From positions 30,448,934-30,512,933 of the forward strand of contig NC_063151.1 of the NCBI RefSeq assembly GCF_020921035.1: DNA of 64,000 nucleotides, written 5' to 3'. The notes under the pieces were generated by a model, which saw only the letters and a program-made list of their open reading frames with translations, did no database searches and had not been told where the DNA came from. Positions 1-11,216 of the stretch are shown piece after piece. Made by a program: the position numbers and the translations under genes. How positions within the stretch are numbered: the first letter of the stretch is position 1; every line of letters begins with the position of its first letter. The DNA comes from Rhodamnia argentea (taxonomy: Eukaryota; Streptophyta; Magnoliopsida; Myrtales; Myrtaceae).

Positions 1-1550
1 AGCTGTCAATATTATCATATGGCACTCACCAAATCTTATATATACACAAACGGGTGCCTCTAACACATCCCAAAGTCCAAACAACTATTGATCCAAAACA
101 CAATCTGTGATGCCGGATATGCATTTCACCAACTATGTAAGCACACAAATTAGTTTAGGCAAAATTTCTCCAAAATATGTGAAAGAATATATATATATCT
201 TCTTACTCCTAATGTCTAAAGCAGAGAAGTGAGACTTGATCACAAATATTAAGCTCACCAGTACAAACAGGAAATTAGCCTAATACAACATTCACATCAT
301 ACATGAAGGAAAGTTTAAAAGGCAAGATGTTTGCATCCTTGTGATTTCACACTTTGAAAGATGGCGACAAGAAATGATGGGTAAGTTAGCACTCAAAAAG
401 ATATTCTAGTACTTTCCACGTTTATGGGTAATCATAATTTCAGTGTAGAACATGGTGGAGCTAACTATAGCCAGACAACTGTGTATATGGGCCTCACTAG
501 ACGTGCCTCCAGGATAATCTATTGACAAACCCGAGGTGGTGAGAAGCTCAAGCTGTTAAACAAATGCAGAGTCATTGTACAGGCAAAAGGCATAGGCGGA
601 ATTCCTAAGACCTTGGTCCTTCCTAACAAATTAGTGCAGCATCTTTTGCAAAGCACTAATAAATATCAGTTCATCTAAAAGTTGAGGACCCATCAGTATT
701 CTCGTTCCTCCATACTTATCCTGTTAAGTGTGAGGCCGAAGCTGATTGCTGGTTCAGTGTCCGTTTGCTGGTTAAAGTAAAGCGCAAACAAGATCTTATT
801 GACGTACGAAGTGGCTGATATCTAGTCAAAAAGCAAGACACTGTAGAACAACTTAACTAATACTTTGTTGACGAAATAGAACTTGAAGGAATGAAAACAA
901 AAGACAAGTTACAGCTCAAAAGGTGTTCGAAATGATTAGCTAAATGGACGGGCAAGTGAAGATTAAAAAAACAAAAAACCGATGCAAAAGGAATCGTGTA
1001 AGTTGAAGGAAACTACGAACCTGCAGGAAAGACTAATCAAAGAAGTTTGAGCGCTTAGCCCCACTGAAGGTATCCTACCTTCTTTTGCGAATGATCCGAA
1101 CTCAAACTTAGGAGGACACGCAACTTCCATTTGCAAAATTCAATTTTTTTTTAATTTTTTTTTATCAAAAAATCAGAATCCCACAGCAACAGCATCAAAC
1201 TATCACGAAACTAACAACTGCAAACACTCGCGCAGAACCTTCACATCGAACGCCGCAATAGCTACGTGGATCTAATCGAATCGAATCGAATCGAATCAAG
1301 TCAAACCCAGCAGACACGAGCTTCCGATGCTCAAGCAGACCGAAAACGAAATCAGAAACGGATTAACCAGGGAGATTCGATCCGTGCGGTAGAGAAACAC
1401 GCACGGACGGACTGGCTCCTCCAAGTAGCAGACGAAAATCGGGAACCATCGCGACCGAAGAAACAACAAGCGATCGAATCGTTAGGACAGAAACCGCTTC
1501 ATCGATCGATCGCAGAAGCGAGAGAGAGAGCGAAGCAGAGAGCTCCTCAC
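1..1550. other. Non-coding stretch, no gene seen
   Basis: No reading frame with family resemblance or codon character is visible on either strand. It may be intron of the minus-strand transcription unit whose leader exon could end near 1551. A short 5-bp tandem repeat (aatcg, about five copies) lies near 1272-1297, and GA-rich tracts occur near 1520-1540. Confidence 0.5.
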
Positions 1551-1680
1551 CTTCAAAGAAGCTGCGGGAACTGAAGGAGCTGCAACATGTCTATCGCTTT
1601 CGATGCTCGTGGGATTTCATTTGTGAAGGTGACGGGGGGAAGAGAGAGAGAGAGAGAGAAGGGAAGGTGATTAACCGATT
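1551..1680 (-). other. Possible 5' leader exon of a gene lying left of the window
   Basis: On the minus strand a CT-rich leader runs into a good donor site (GAAG followed by GTGAGG, at 1545-1550). The stretch contains short upstream frames that stop quickly (one starts MKSHEHRKR), so it would be untranslated. A (GA)n run at about 1640-1660 resembles the GA-rich leaders of other genes in this window. The coding part would be outside the window. This is inference from one splice motif and composition. Confidence 0.25.
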
Positions 1681-1832
1681 TAATCTCCCTCGCGGAAGGA
1701 GACGGACAGGTAAAGCCGACCATTTACTTTTTTAAGAATTTCTCCTCTCTGTCAGAAAAAAAAAAACAAAAACATAATTCATTCAGCGTGCGAAAACGTT
1801 AGATGTTGTTATTGCTTCGTTTTGAAAAATTG

Positions 1833-2668
1833 GGGGAAAATTTCAAAAAAGGGCTTCAAGTGCCTTTATTTTTTCAGATAAGGATCTTAAGTATATCTTA
1901 TTTCAAATAAGGGCTTGAAGTGCCTTGAATATGTCAAAGAAGGGCCTAGAGTACATATTGTTTCAATTAAGAGCTTAAAATGACTCTATTGATCTCAAAA
2001 AAGGGCCCGAGTCATTTTAGCTAAGGTCATTTACTATTTTTTTTTATTTTTTCATTTTTTTTTTCAAGAAATTTTTTAAAAAAATAAAAAATTTAAAAGA
2101 AGAAGAAGAACATAGGTGGTGAGGCGGTGGCCACGGCCATCGAGGTCGCTAGTTCCTCGGCTAGGGCCGACGGCCTCGTTGACCGGCGCCGAGGGCCTAT
2201 TGGCCCTCGCCCGAGTCCGTAGAGGGCCTCGACTCTCTTCCAGATCCGGGCCGGGATTGATGGCCCTCGCCCGGGTTCAATTAGAACTGGACCAGCGGGT
2301 CCTCGTCGCCGGTTGGTGGGGACGCCCGCCCACGCCAAGGTGCCGGCGACCCTAACGGTGGTGGAGCGGCGGCCACAAGCGGGAGGTCAAAAACCTACCG
2401 CCTATGTTCTTTTTTTTTTTATTTAAATTTTTTGTTTTTTTTAATTTTAACTTAATTTAATAAAAATTAGATTAATTTTATATTTTTAAGAAAATACCCT
2501 CGGCCCACTGGAAAATTTGGCCCGGCCGGCAAGGCCAAGCCGTTATTTGAAATAACTATAACCACTTCAAAACCCCCTTTTTTTTTTTAGACAATGATGG
2601 CACTTGAGGCCCTTATTTAAGAAAATAAGGATACTTGGGGCTTTTTTTTTTTTTTTTGAAATTTTCCT
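1833..2668. mobile_element. Inverted-repeat element with GC-rich core
   Basis: The left end (ggaaaatttcaaaaa, then gggcttcaagtgcc) recurs in reverse complement at the right end (ggcacttgaggccc ... gaaattttcc). The left arm repeats an 'aagggcttgaagtgcc' motif several times. Between the AT-rich arms sits a GC-rich core (about 2110-2395). Similar bases flank both sides (GAAAAATTG and TAAAAATTT), suggesting a degenerate 9-bp target duplication and so a Mutator-type element. No transposase is encoded. The open frames across the core are compositional. Confidence 0.6.
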
Positions 2669-2813
2669 AAAAATTTACAACGAACATAATATGATATCTT
2701 TCAATTAACCATAAAAAAAATTTAGAAAAGTCACCTTGCCACATGTTTGGTTTGTTAAAAATGATCGCTCAACTAAAACTTGTTTATGATTAAAAAATAT
2801 ATATACATACTTT

Positions 2814-3408
2814 GGCTCCGTTCTTTTTGCGAAAAAAACAATATTTAGTGAAAAATATTTTTCAGAAAGTTATTTTCAAAAAAGGATAATATTTTCTTAC
2901 ATTCAGCTGAAATTTTAAGAAGATTAAGAATATATTTTTCATCGTTTGGTATGGGAAATCGAATTTGATTTTTCTCCGCGCACTTTCTTTTAATAAATTT
3001 TTTATTTTTTTTTCTTTTTAGACAAATTCAAAATTTAAATTTTTTTCTTTTTCCTCCTTTTTCGGGCTATCACTAGCCGCAGCGATGGCCGCAAGCGAGC
3101 TTGAACCTCGCTAGATCGGGCCGGCTCGAGCTTACCCGAATTTGGTGAGCCTCGAGCTCACCAGCCCTCTTCATGGCCGGTCGCTAGGTTGTTGGCAACT
3201 GTAGTAAGAAGGACAAAGGAAAAGAAAAAAAAAATGAATGTAAAGGATTTCATGGAGGAAAGATGAGAGAAAATAATTTCTTCTTTTTGAAGGCCTTTTT
3301 TCCATTAATGGAAAATATTTCCCTTGACTTTTAGTTTCCGCGAACCGAACGTCGAAAAATTCAAAAAACATTTTCTCGATGATTGTTTTTCGCGAAACGA
3401 ATGGAGGC
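2814..3408. mobile_element. Inverted-repeat MITE-like element with GC-rich core
   Basis: The left end GGCTCCGTTCTTTTTGCG and the reverse complement of the right end (GCCTCCATTCGTTTCGCG) match over the first 25-30 bases, including GCGAAAAA-CAA. Long AT-rich arms surround a short GC-rich core at about 3065-3185. I could not settle the target-site duplication. No coding capacity is seen. Confidence 0.6.
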
Positions 3409-4101
3409 TTAAAGTTACAAAAAAATGAATTTCTTGATAACTTGAAAAGAAGAAAATTTCCAATTTTTTTTTCAGGAAATCATTTTCAATTATGATGATA
3501 TTTATCTTGGAATAAACAAACCCTAAATGCTGAATATCTGTTAAAAGGATTGAAAACAAGTAGAATGTGCTCCTTTGAACCCGGGGAGATAATCATCGAT
3601 CTTGCATGGCGTTGTTAACGTTAACACAGCAACACGTTAAAGATTCGTGTTGCCCCACAAAAACGCTCTTTACACGTGTCCCTTTCATCATATCATCCTA
3701 ATTAAGGAAAACATTAGGTACTGATGATTAGTTCATGTTTTCGGAGATTTTTCCAAAATTTTTCTTTTCGTTCGAAAGGTCGCATCAGACGGGGCAACAA
3801 TATAAAAAAAAAATAAATTAAGCACGGGTTGTTATCTTAATTGTCGATGAACCATGCGATGGACATAATCAATCGCGATGCAAAAAAATCTGGCCTCGCA
3901 GGGTTAGGCAGAGTCTGACATCTTTACTTTGCATTTCAAGGGATAAATCAAATCTAGTTAGCATTATATTCAATCCAAATCCATCACAACATGTATTGTG
4001 GACCCACGTTTGATCATAGTCTCCCGACGTTAAATCGTCGAAATATTGCTCCCAAATGTTACTAGCGAGCACAGATCACGCCCTTTTCCCCGTCTCGAGC
4101 G

Positions 4102-4458
4102 TCACTGAGCCTCCACGGAATCGCCGATGCTGCTCGACTTGGAGCCCAGCTCGGAGAGGTTCGAGCCGACCGAACTGCCTCGGGAGATGCTCGAGTTGCG
4201 GTGGTACCGGCATCTGAAGGAGCCGACGTGCGTGGTGGGAGAGCAGAGGCAGCTCGACTTGCCAGCGCCAGCCGCTTTGGTTGCACGCGGCGACAGACTG
4301 AAGGGCGAGCTTTTTCTAATTTCCTCGAGATCGATTCGCGGCACGGTGAATCCGCTGCGGCTCGGAGATTTCTTCATCTTATTCTCATGGCACTTGTGGT
4401 TCTCTCCCCCGTCCATCACTCGGACCAGCGAGAGATCTAGCCAGAGAGACGAATTCAA
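4102..4458 (-). CDS. Small serine-rich protein with CLCSPTTHxGSFRC motif
   Basis: A single-exon frame of 118 codons. It contains a CLCSPTTHVGSFRCRYHR block near residues 70-87, followed by a serine-rich tail with SSVGSNLSELGSKSSS. Plant 'serine-rich protein-related' small proteins carry this C-x-C-x-P-T-T-H-x-G-S-F-R-C signature. Their biochemical role is unknown to me. The Cys/His spacing could bind metal, but that is inference. The first ATG at 4458 gives MNSSLW...; a second in-frame ATG at 4416 gives MDGGENHK, which looks more like the family N-terminus and may be the true start. A TATA-like box at 5019-5025 and a possible leader intron would place the transcript start near 4990. Confidence 0.75.
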   Translation of the reverse strand: MNSSLWLDLSLVRVMDGGENHKCHENKMKKSPSRSGFTVPRIDLEEIRKSSPFSLSPRATKAAGAGKSSCLCSPTTHVGSFRCRYHRNSSISRGSSVGSNLSELGSKSSSIGDSVEAQ

Positions 4459-5018
4459 AAGAGAGAAATGAGTAACTTATGACTGAATCCATGAACGCAG
4501 AGAACAGTTTCAAGGCGAAATTGGCTGTCCGAACACGTTTAGCATCATTCAGAAAGATACGTCTTTCTGTCGCAATTAGACACATTTTATAAGGACAAAA
4601 CAAGAGAGCAGACATCTTCTTATTCACTTTCGCGTCGATAAAGGCGTCGCGCTCATCTCATCCAATTAAGTAGACGTCGTAATTCCAACAGCGATAATGT
4701 AGAAAATGATGGACCGAAGTCATCTCGGAATCGCAATGCGGGTGATTTAGCAACTTGTCTAGGACGATGATAAGATGAGAAATTATCAGGATCAACATGG
4801 AGGTAAAAGAATGCCGGAATGATTCCACAGTTACCTGAAGGCTGAAAAAACAAAGAAACAACCCGGAAAAGCCGCGGAATCCCTCTGCAGCAATTAACTG
4901 ATGATCGCAGGAGAAAAAACTCCGAGCGGTCCGATTGAGAAGGAGAGGTTTCTCTAGACAAACCCGAAAACACAAACTTGAAGGGAACTGAGAAATGGCG
5001 TCGGTTGTTCTTGCGGTG

Positions 5019-5025
5019 TTATATA
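5019..5025 (-). promoter_or_regulatory. TATA-like box for the small serine-rich gene
   Basis: On the minus strand GTATATAAC is seen about 560-600 bp upstream of the start codon. A donor-like CTTCAG/GTAACTG at about 4833-4843 would allow a leader intron between this box and the coding exon. The pairing with the gene is inferred only from position. Confidence 0.35.
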
Positions 5026-5754
5026 CTCTTCAGAACGTTAGAACATCTTCCCCTTGGGGATCCTTCTGTTCCGACAGAACCATCCTTTATCCGTTTGCTG
5101 TTGCACTTTTTGGGTGTCATCCAGCCTATCCCCCTTCTAATTATAGCAGAATCTCTTGAATGCGATGCCTAAATTGATATCATGAAAACGAGGAGGGACA
5201 ACTGTGAAACGAGTTAGAGGATGGTGAACGACGTCTTCCAAAACGCAGTTGTGGTCGTTGTGATAAGGAATTTGTGTCGTGAGTTTTGCTAAATTTAGTG
5301 TGTGATTGTTCATACATGTTTTGATATTCATATTCCTAGAAGCACTATTTGGTTAGGCAATAACATGGGTGATTGATTTCCGATCCAATCCAGTCCCATC
5401 CTGAAACTGGGAACACAGTTCGATCGATCCGGTTTCTCTGAAACTGAGAAAAGGACCAGAGCCCCTGGGAACTGGACTAAACCGGCTCATTTGGACGGTT
5501 CTCGATTCGTCGGGCCATTATGCTCAGCCGTAGGTTTTCAAGATACGATCTTGTCTTGCAATAAAAATGCTTGCTGCCACGAATAGGCGGCCGACGTACT
5601 TGCAATCATGATAATTCATCCCTAAAGATAAACCAGTCGACATCTTCCAAATCATTTATCGCCCGGAAACTTGCGAAAAATCCTCAGTCAATCAAGCTTT
5701 TAGCATTTAACCAGAGCGTTCTCTATACAAAGGGGTAGTTCAAAAAGGCCGATT

Positions 5755-5760
5755 TTTATT
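5755..5760 (-). terminator. Poly(A) signal of ABCG26
   Basis: AATAAA on the minus strand, 55 bases past the TGA stop codon of the ABCG26 gene. This is the right place and orientation for the near-upstream polyadenylation element. Confidence 0.5.
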
Positions 5761-5814
5761 CTCTTGCGGCAAGTAAAACCTTCTCAGTTGCACAAGTCAA
5801 AATTCAGCGTTCAA

Positions 5815-8800
5815 TCACAGATGACATTCACTTATTCTCTTGCGCAAACAAAGATAGGCGCATATCCGGTAGCATAGGGCCATGGCAAGGAGAATCCACA
5901 CTTCTTGCAAACCACCGTCCAAGCTCACGGTGTCGAACGAGGGCGAGCTCTGCAGCTTCCGGCATCCTCCTTGGCTCTTGCACTCGTAGAGTTCGTCGCC
6001 GGAGTACTGGACTTTCAGGAGGAGCCTGAACCCGTGGAACATGAACGACAAGTACTTCAACCATCGTATAAAATACGGTATGTGCTGCAATCCATAAAAA
6101 AATAAATTCCTTTAGTACAGAACCGCCAGGGAATACAAGAAATTTTTTTTTTTTCTGGTTCCTGGCACTTGTGTCTTGGTACATTTCACAAGTTTTAATA
6201 GTTAGTACCCTTTTTTCCACCTCCGAAGGGTGTAGGGGGTATAAATCATAAGAAGCGTCGAAGGCCTCATCCTGGCGGACCGGAGAGTCGTCCGACTGCT
6301 TGAGTGATATATAATCTACTGATTTTCTTGTTCTCGGGATTGACAAATGTGTACGCATTGCTTACTAAGTGCTATGTGAATATGCTTTATTTCATCCTTT
6401 CCCTTGTCCCCTAGGTGGTTGATATTGATGATACCTTCATGGTTCAATCTGATGCGTTCAGATTATTACATGGCATCAATTAGAGCCAGGCATAGACAAG
6501 GATTTCCTAAGTCTGGTCCTTAGAAATGTCTAAAGATCTCTAAACAAATACTTAATCTCGAGTCGGGGCAAAATTCACAAACAGATCGTACATTACCGGT
6601 TAAGCAATATTTAGGCGTTGTATAACCGAAGAGTTAAATTCTCTATGGTGACTGACTACTACATTCTGGACTTGACTAACATACCTGGACATAGTATCCT
6701 CCAGTGAGTAGAAACAGCATGAGTAACAGCGAAACAACCATTCCCGCACTTTTAATGTTCAAAACTGCAGCTCCAAACAGTTCCCCAGCACCCTGGATTG
6801 AGGAACGAAAGCCGGTTAGTTCTAACGTAGTGACAGTCTAAATGCTGGCTTGGTTTCTGTTTACCTGGCTTGTGATTGCAATCAAAAGGACTGCACCTAA
6901 CGTGAGGAAGAAGCAAGACACCGTCCTCTTGAACCCCGCCATGAAGTAGAGAATGATCATGAAGGAGGTTGGGTAGAGAACATGGGCCACCATGTCGCAC
7001 AGGGTGCTGCAGACGTAGTACACGCTCAACCGGTACATATCTGCTTTCCGTTCCTTCACCAGATAGACCTTCTCGAATGGGAACACATAAACCGCTCCAA
7101 AGAGAGATGACGAGGTCCAAAAGATACAGATGTAGAACATCAGCCCAACCTGCATCAATAATGGTGTGAAGTTCATCACGGCATGAAAGGAACGAAGTTC
7201 AAATGCTTCCAAGCTCGAGCATTAGGAATTCTAGTTATCAGGCCAGCATGGAACGAGCGGCCCAAGTTTGAGTCTGAAAAATGGAATGAGAAATTACCTG
7301 ATCTCTGAGTTGAGCCTCGGTTGCGATCTTGGAGTTCCACCAGAGCAGGCCTAGTAGGAGAGCGACACCAAAGGCCTGAATCAGCCTCAGCACATCGATG
7401 TAGTCCCTGCACCTCTCCTTGAATGTTCTCCTCGTCAGTATCAGGAATTGCTCCCACCAAGTCAATGTCCAATCCTTCTTGACCTGGATTGCCACTTGAA
7501 GATGCTCTGGCGTCCTCGTGGTTTGGTGATTCTCATGCTCTTTCGGCTCTAGGAGAGCCTTAAACTTAAGTTGGAGATACTGATATATTCGAAGAAAAGA
7601 ACATTCATCAGTTCCTTTAAAAGGGATGAGAAATGAGCTAGCAAAGTCCAAATTAAGACAGATTCTCACTTTGAGTACGGCCTTCTCGGTACACGCGGTT
7701 CCCTGAGGGGCTGATAGCTCTTCAGGGACGCTGATGTCCTTTACCTGTCCGGTTGCTAGATCTAGCAAGAATTCTGCGGGATTCATCGCGATTTCAGGGA
7801 TAAAGCTCAAAGACGAAAAGTAGTCTATAGCCTCTCTGGCCTTTCCATAGTACACGGGATAGCCTTCCGCTATGAGTAGGAGATTGTCGAACATGTGAAA
7901 CATCCTACTCGACGGCTGATGGATCGCTATTATTATTGTTCGCCCTGCCTGTAACACGTCAAACGCGGTCAGAACATAGAAATGGTTTGAAATTTCCATA
8001 TAATCAAGAGAGGCTCGGTGCACACCTTAGCAATGCCTTCGAGTATTTGCATTAGTCTAGTGGCAGACGTGGAATCGAGTCCTGAAGTCGGTTCATCAAG
8101 CAACAGTAACGATGGGTCGACAAGGATTTCATATGCTAAGCTTGTCCTCTTTCTTTCTCCACCTGATATTCCCTTAACAAACACTCCTCCAATTTTCGTG
8201 TGCCGACATCTATACTTCATCAAAAGAAAATTACTTTGTGACTCAATTTGTCAAGCCCAGAAATTAAAGTGTTCGCATGATTAACTACTCGTACCTTTCG
8301 AGTCCTAGATCCTTGATTATCATCTCCACTCGGGCATATTTCTGCTGGCGGCTCATGTAGCTCGGAAGTCTCAAAGACGCAGCGAAAACCAAGGTCTCTT
8401 CAACCGTTAACTGGGGGAGGAGCACATCATCTTGCGTCACGAACCCGATCCTGCCAGACGAGACGAGTACCGTATCAAGCTAATTTTTAAAAATCTCGCT
8501 TACCGGCTAAGGCTGCAATAGATGCATTCTATCAAAGAAGCCTTTTGTCCATTGATTAGCTGACCTTCTCTTAAGAGCTGGCGTGTAGGGAATGTCATTA
8601 TAAGTTAGTGTTCCTGTGGCATTTTCCAATAGTCTCCCACCTATTACTTTCAGCAAGGTGGTTTTTCCACTACCCGAAGGACCCATCAAAGCGAGAATTT
8701 CCCCGGGACCGACGCCGCCGGTCACACCCTTCAGGATATGCTTGTAATTACTGTTCTCCACATTTATTGGCGAGGCCACCTTCGACACCACCACTTTGAC

Positions 8801-9174
8801 CGGATTCTTCTCGGAGGCCCGGCTGGTCTTCACCTTGTACCGAACATCTTCAAACTGCATCATCAAGAGCTCACATGACCCCACGTTTTACCTCTGCTAA
8901 AACTACGCGCGAAAAGGATCACGAGAGAAAAGGGAAAACAGGAACACCGAGACCACGGAGCCCTTGCCTTGAGATATATCGGGAGAGGGTGGTCGGAGTT
9001 GGCTTCCGGGACCTCATCCTGGATTTGAATCTCCGAGTATTGGTTGCTCAGGTAGGCCTGCGACACGTACTCTATGTTGTGGCCGAAGGCGTTGGTCCCC
9101 GCCATTTTCATGGACCTCATCCTTGGAGGTGACAATGGCATGTCCCCAACCTCGCCCTCTCTTTCCATTTCCAT
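5815..9174 (-). CDS. ABCG26: ABC transporter G family member 26 (half-size, pollen wall)
   Basis: Nine exons on the minus strand: 9174-8968, 8854-8565, 8450-8295, 8209-8026, 7948-7670, 7579-7298, 7149-6865, 6792-6685, 6084-5815. They join in frame to 686 aa, close to the usual 685. An N-terminal ATP-binding domain carries Walker A GPSGSGKT (about 127-134), Q-loop Q172, signature ISGGE (about 232-236), Walker B LLLLDEP (252-258) and H-loop H289. Six membrane helices follow, and the C-terminus is [11 protein letters not shown]. The [15 protein letters not shown] leader and EPKEHENH linker match ABCG26. The family member is known in Arabidopsis as a tapetal plasma-membrane transporter needed for exine formation; the same role here is inference. 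All introns are GT-AG except intron 1, which has a GC donor (AAG/GCAAGG). A TATA box at 9263-9269 and a poly(A) signal frame the gene. It looks intact. Confidence 0.95.
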
Positions 9175-9262
9175 GGTCTTCTTGGATCAATTGTTCAGGA
9201 GCTTATATGACTGACGACCTTTTGGTCAGTGAGTTTCAACTCTGCTCAAACCAAGAGCTTGC

Positions 9263-9269
9263 CTATATA
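9263..9269 (-). promoter_or_regulatory. TATA box of ABCG26
   Basis: CCATATATAGG on the minus strand, about 90 bases upstream of the start codon. This would leave a leader of about 60 bases. Position and sequence fit a core promoter. Confidence 0.55.
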
Positions 9270-9548
9270 TGGAAGGACGAGCGATGTTTGGTGGGCCACA
9301 TTCTTTCCATGCCCAGTTCCAGGGCTCGCAGAAGGACTATATCCTCAATTTTCAGGTCTCCTACCGAAATTGAGAGCAGAAATGCCAAGAACGTGAATAG
9401 ACTTCATTTCGATTTTTGTAAAGGAAATTGTGCCGCCATCCCTTTTGTGAGTAATGTCAAGAGTTTTGTTGTCGTTTTGTCTTAGAATTGTGTATTTTGT
9501 GTAGTTACAATTGAAGTAGAACACTATTGCAAACATTATAATAAACTA

Positions 9549-10185
9549 GGGCAAAAGGGCACCGAAAAAGAAGTGTCAAAATTTGAGTATGACGGTTATT
9601 TTAGTGCCAAAATTTTTCGGCGACTTGTTTAAATATCAAATCGGAGAAAAAACGAATGGAGAGAAATTCCGGCCAAAAAAATACGCGGGGCATTTATAAT
9701 CAAATTTTAAGTGACATGGCATTTTAATTTTTTTTTAAGTGACATGCCAATTATTTTTTAAAATTTATTTTCTTACCTTCTTCCATTGGTCAATCGCCGA
9801 GTCGACGATCGGACAAAGGGAATATGGAGGGCCGGTGAGGGCGAGGGCAAGGCGAGGCTCGACCTTGCTTGGCCGGCCCTAGAGAGGGCGAGGTTGGCCT
9901 CGCGACCTCGCCGGCCCTCCCTTTGGTTGGTCAGTGGCCAATGGAAGAAGGGAAGGGAAAAAAAAAAGCAGAGGAAATATCTTAAACGACATCGTTTTAT
10001 GCCTTGGATGTTGACTGGACCTTCGGCAAGCCATGTCAACTTTAGATATTACACGTCGGATTCCAGCCAAGTCGGTTCGAGTTGACACTTAAATGATTGT
10101 TTTTCAAAAGATTTGGCCCTTAAGTAATCCAAAAAAAAGTTTTTATACTAAAATGAGATCCATACATAAATTTTGACATTTATAG
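9549..10185. mobile_element. Mutator-like MITE, degenerate, with GC-rich core
   Basis: The left arm (aagtgtcaaaatttgagtat, then ttttagtgccaaaa) is the approximate reverse complement of the right arm (tactaaaatgag, then ataaattttgacatt). A GC-rich core with repeated GCGAGG/CCTCGCC words occupies about 9790-9935. The arm phrase 'tttagtgccaaaa' ties it to the better-preserved element at 18166-19145. A near-palindrome AAACGACATCGTTTT lies at 9984-9998. Confidence 0.6.
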
Positions 10186-10194
10186 TTGTTAGAG

Positions 10195-10400
10195 TAATTA
10201 AATGTTAAACCACACTTTCATTTAAAAGCTTAAGCTTTTAGAACAATTGGATGTGGTCCCATCAAATCTTTCATGCTATCAAAGCGGGAGATTCTGAGTT
10301 CAAATCGAGTAATTAAATATTAAATCACGTTTTCATCTAAAAGCTTAAGCTCTTAGAACAGTTGAGTGTGGTCTCATCAAATCTTTCAATAGTATCATTT
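10195..10400. repeat. Two tandem copies of a SINE-like unit
   Basis: Two imperfect copies of about 115 bases each contain 'taaaagcttaagct', 'ttagaacaattgg' and 'cccatcaaatctttca'. The first ends with gattctgagttcaaatc, which resembles a tRNA-type B box. Reverse-complement relatives lie at about 51825-51890 and 51960-52030 in CslE intron 5. A retroposon origin is inferred. Confidence 0.4.
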
Positions 10401-10539
10401 TGCCAATAAAATAGTATACTACCAACTCATTTGAAATCTCAGGTCGTTTGTAGAATTTTGTCTTCCAATCACAAGAAAGCCAGAAAATTTCAAGTCGTGG
10501 GTATATTTCTCGTCTCATTAATAAATAAATAAAAAATAT

Positions 10540-11045
10540 GATAGATAACTCGGATGTCTGTTAAATGAATGACAAGTTAACAACAACAACATTATACTGA
10601 AATTGTATATTACGAACTCATCTCAAATTTTACCATCATAGTAAGTAAATCACTAGCACCACGAGGAATTTACCTATACTACAACGGAGTAGTAAATTTA
10701 CCAGCTTTTGCCAGCTTCTTCGGCATGGAAACCTCAATACCCAGATCTGCATCAAGAGAAATTTACCAACATCCAAATGAAGTAGTAAATTACCAACTCC
10801 TCTAAAATTTTATCTGTATTGTCTGTAGAATTACTAGCATTCGTAAAAAAAAAAAACTCACTGATATTCAAATGAAGTAGTAAATTACCTACTCCGAAAA
10901 CTTGACCCGCGAGGTAAGTAAATTACCAGCACCATCAGAAAATTTATCAGCATTTCAATGAAGTAATAAATTACTATCCACGCTACCAGGAATTTACCAA
11001 CGTTCCAATGAAACAATAAATTACTGACTTCTCTGAAATTGGACC
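10540..11045. repeat. Degenerate tandem repeat (aaattaccaactcc-type)
   Basis: Phrases such as 'tgaagtagtaaatta', 'aatttacca' and 'actcctctgaaatt' recur about every 60-120 bases. No coding function is evident. Similar 'ttaccaact' repeats occur at 58470-58890, 61060-61260 and 62740-63010. Confidence 0.4.
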
Positions 11046-11216
11046 GATTTGCTCGTGAAGCTCGACAGAGATTTCGCTCGTCCTTCTCGCTTCAACTTCG
11101 CACATGGAGATTTCCTTAAAAAAGAGAAAGTGTGGAAACAGAAGATGAACAGTGATTAGAGGAAAAAAAAGAAAAGATAAAAAAAATTCACAATATTAAG
11201 AAATTCTAGCAAAACA

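Larger units (their letters stand above)
4459..5814. other. Intergenic: promoter of serine-rich gene and 3' side of ABCG26
   Basis: No coding sequence is recognised. Between about 5366 and 5530 lies a remnant (gggtgattgatttccgatcc, then an accggctcat... stretch) resembling the ends of the hAT-like family found elsewhere in the window. The same end sequence appears in reverse complement near 54955-55015. Confidence 0.4.

Noticed and set aside
1266..1574. Plus-strand 102-codon frame starting in an aatcg repeat
   Set aside because: Repeat-derived N-terminus, no domain, and it overlaps a plausible minus-strand leader exon.
2093..2355. Overlapping frames on both strands in a GC-rich block
   Set aside because: They arise from the low-stop GC-rich core of an inverted-repeat element and have no family resemblance.
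4653..4975. Two overlapping minus-strand frames of about 105 codons
   Set aside because: No family resemblance; they fall in the probable leader region of the serine-rich gene.
10293..10313. tRNA-like B-box sequence
   Set aside because: No A box, cloverleaf or anticodon stem could be formed around it. At most a SINE-like remnant.
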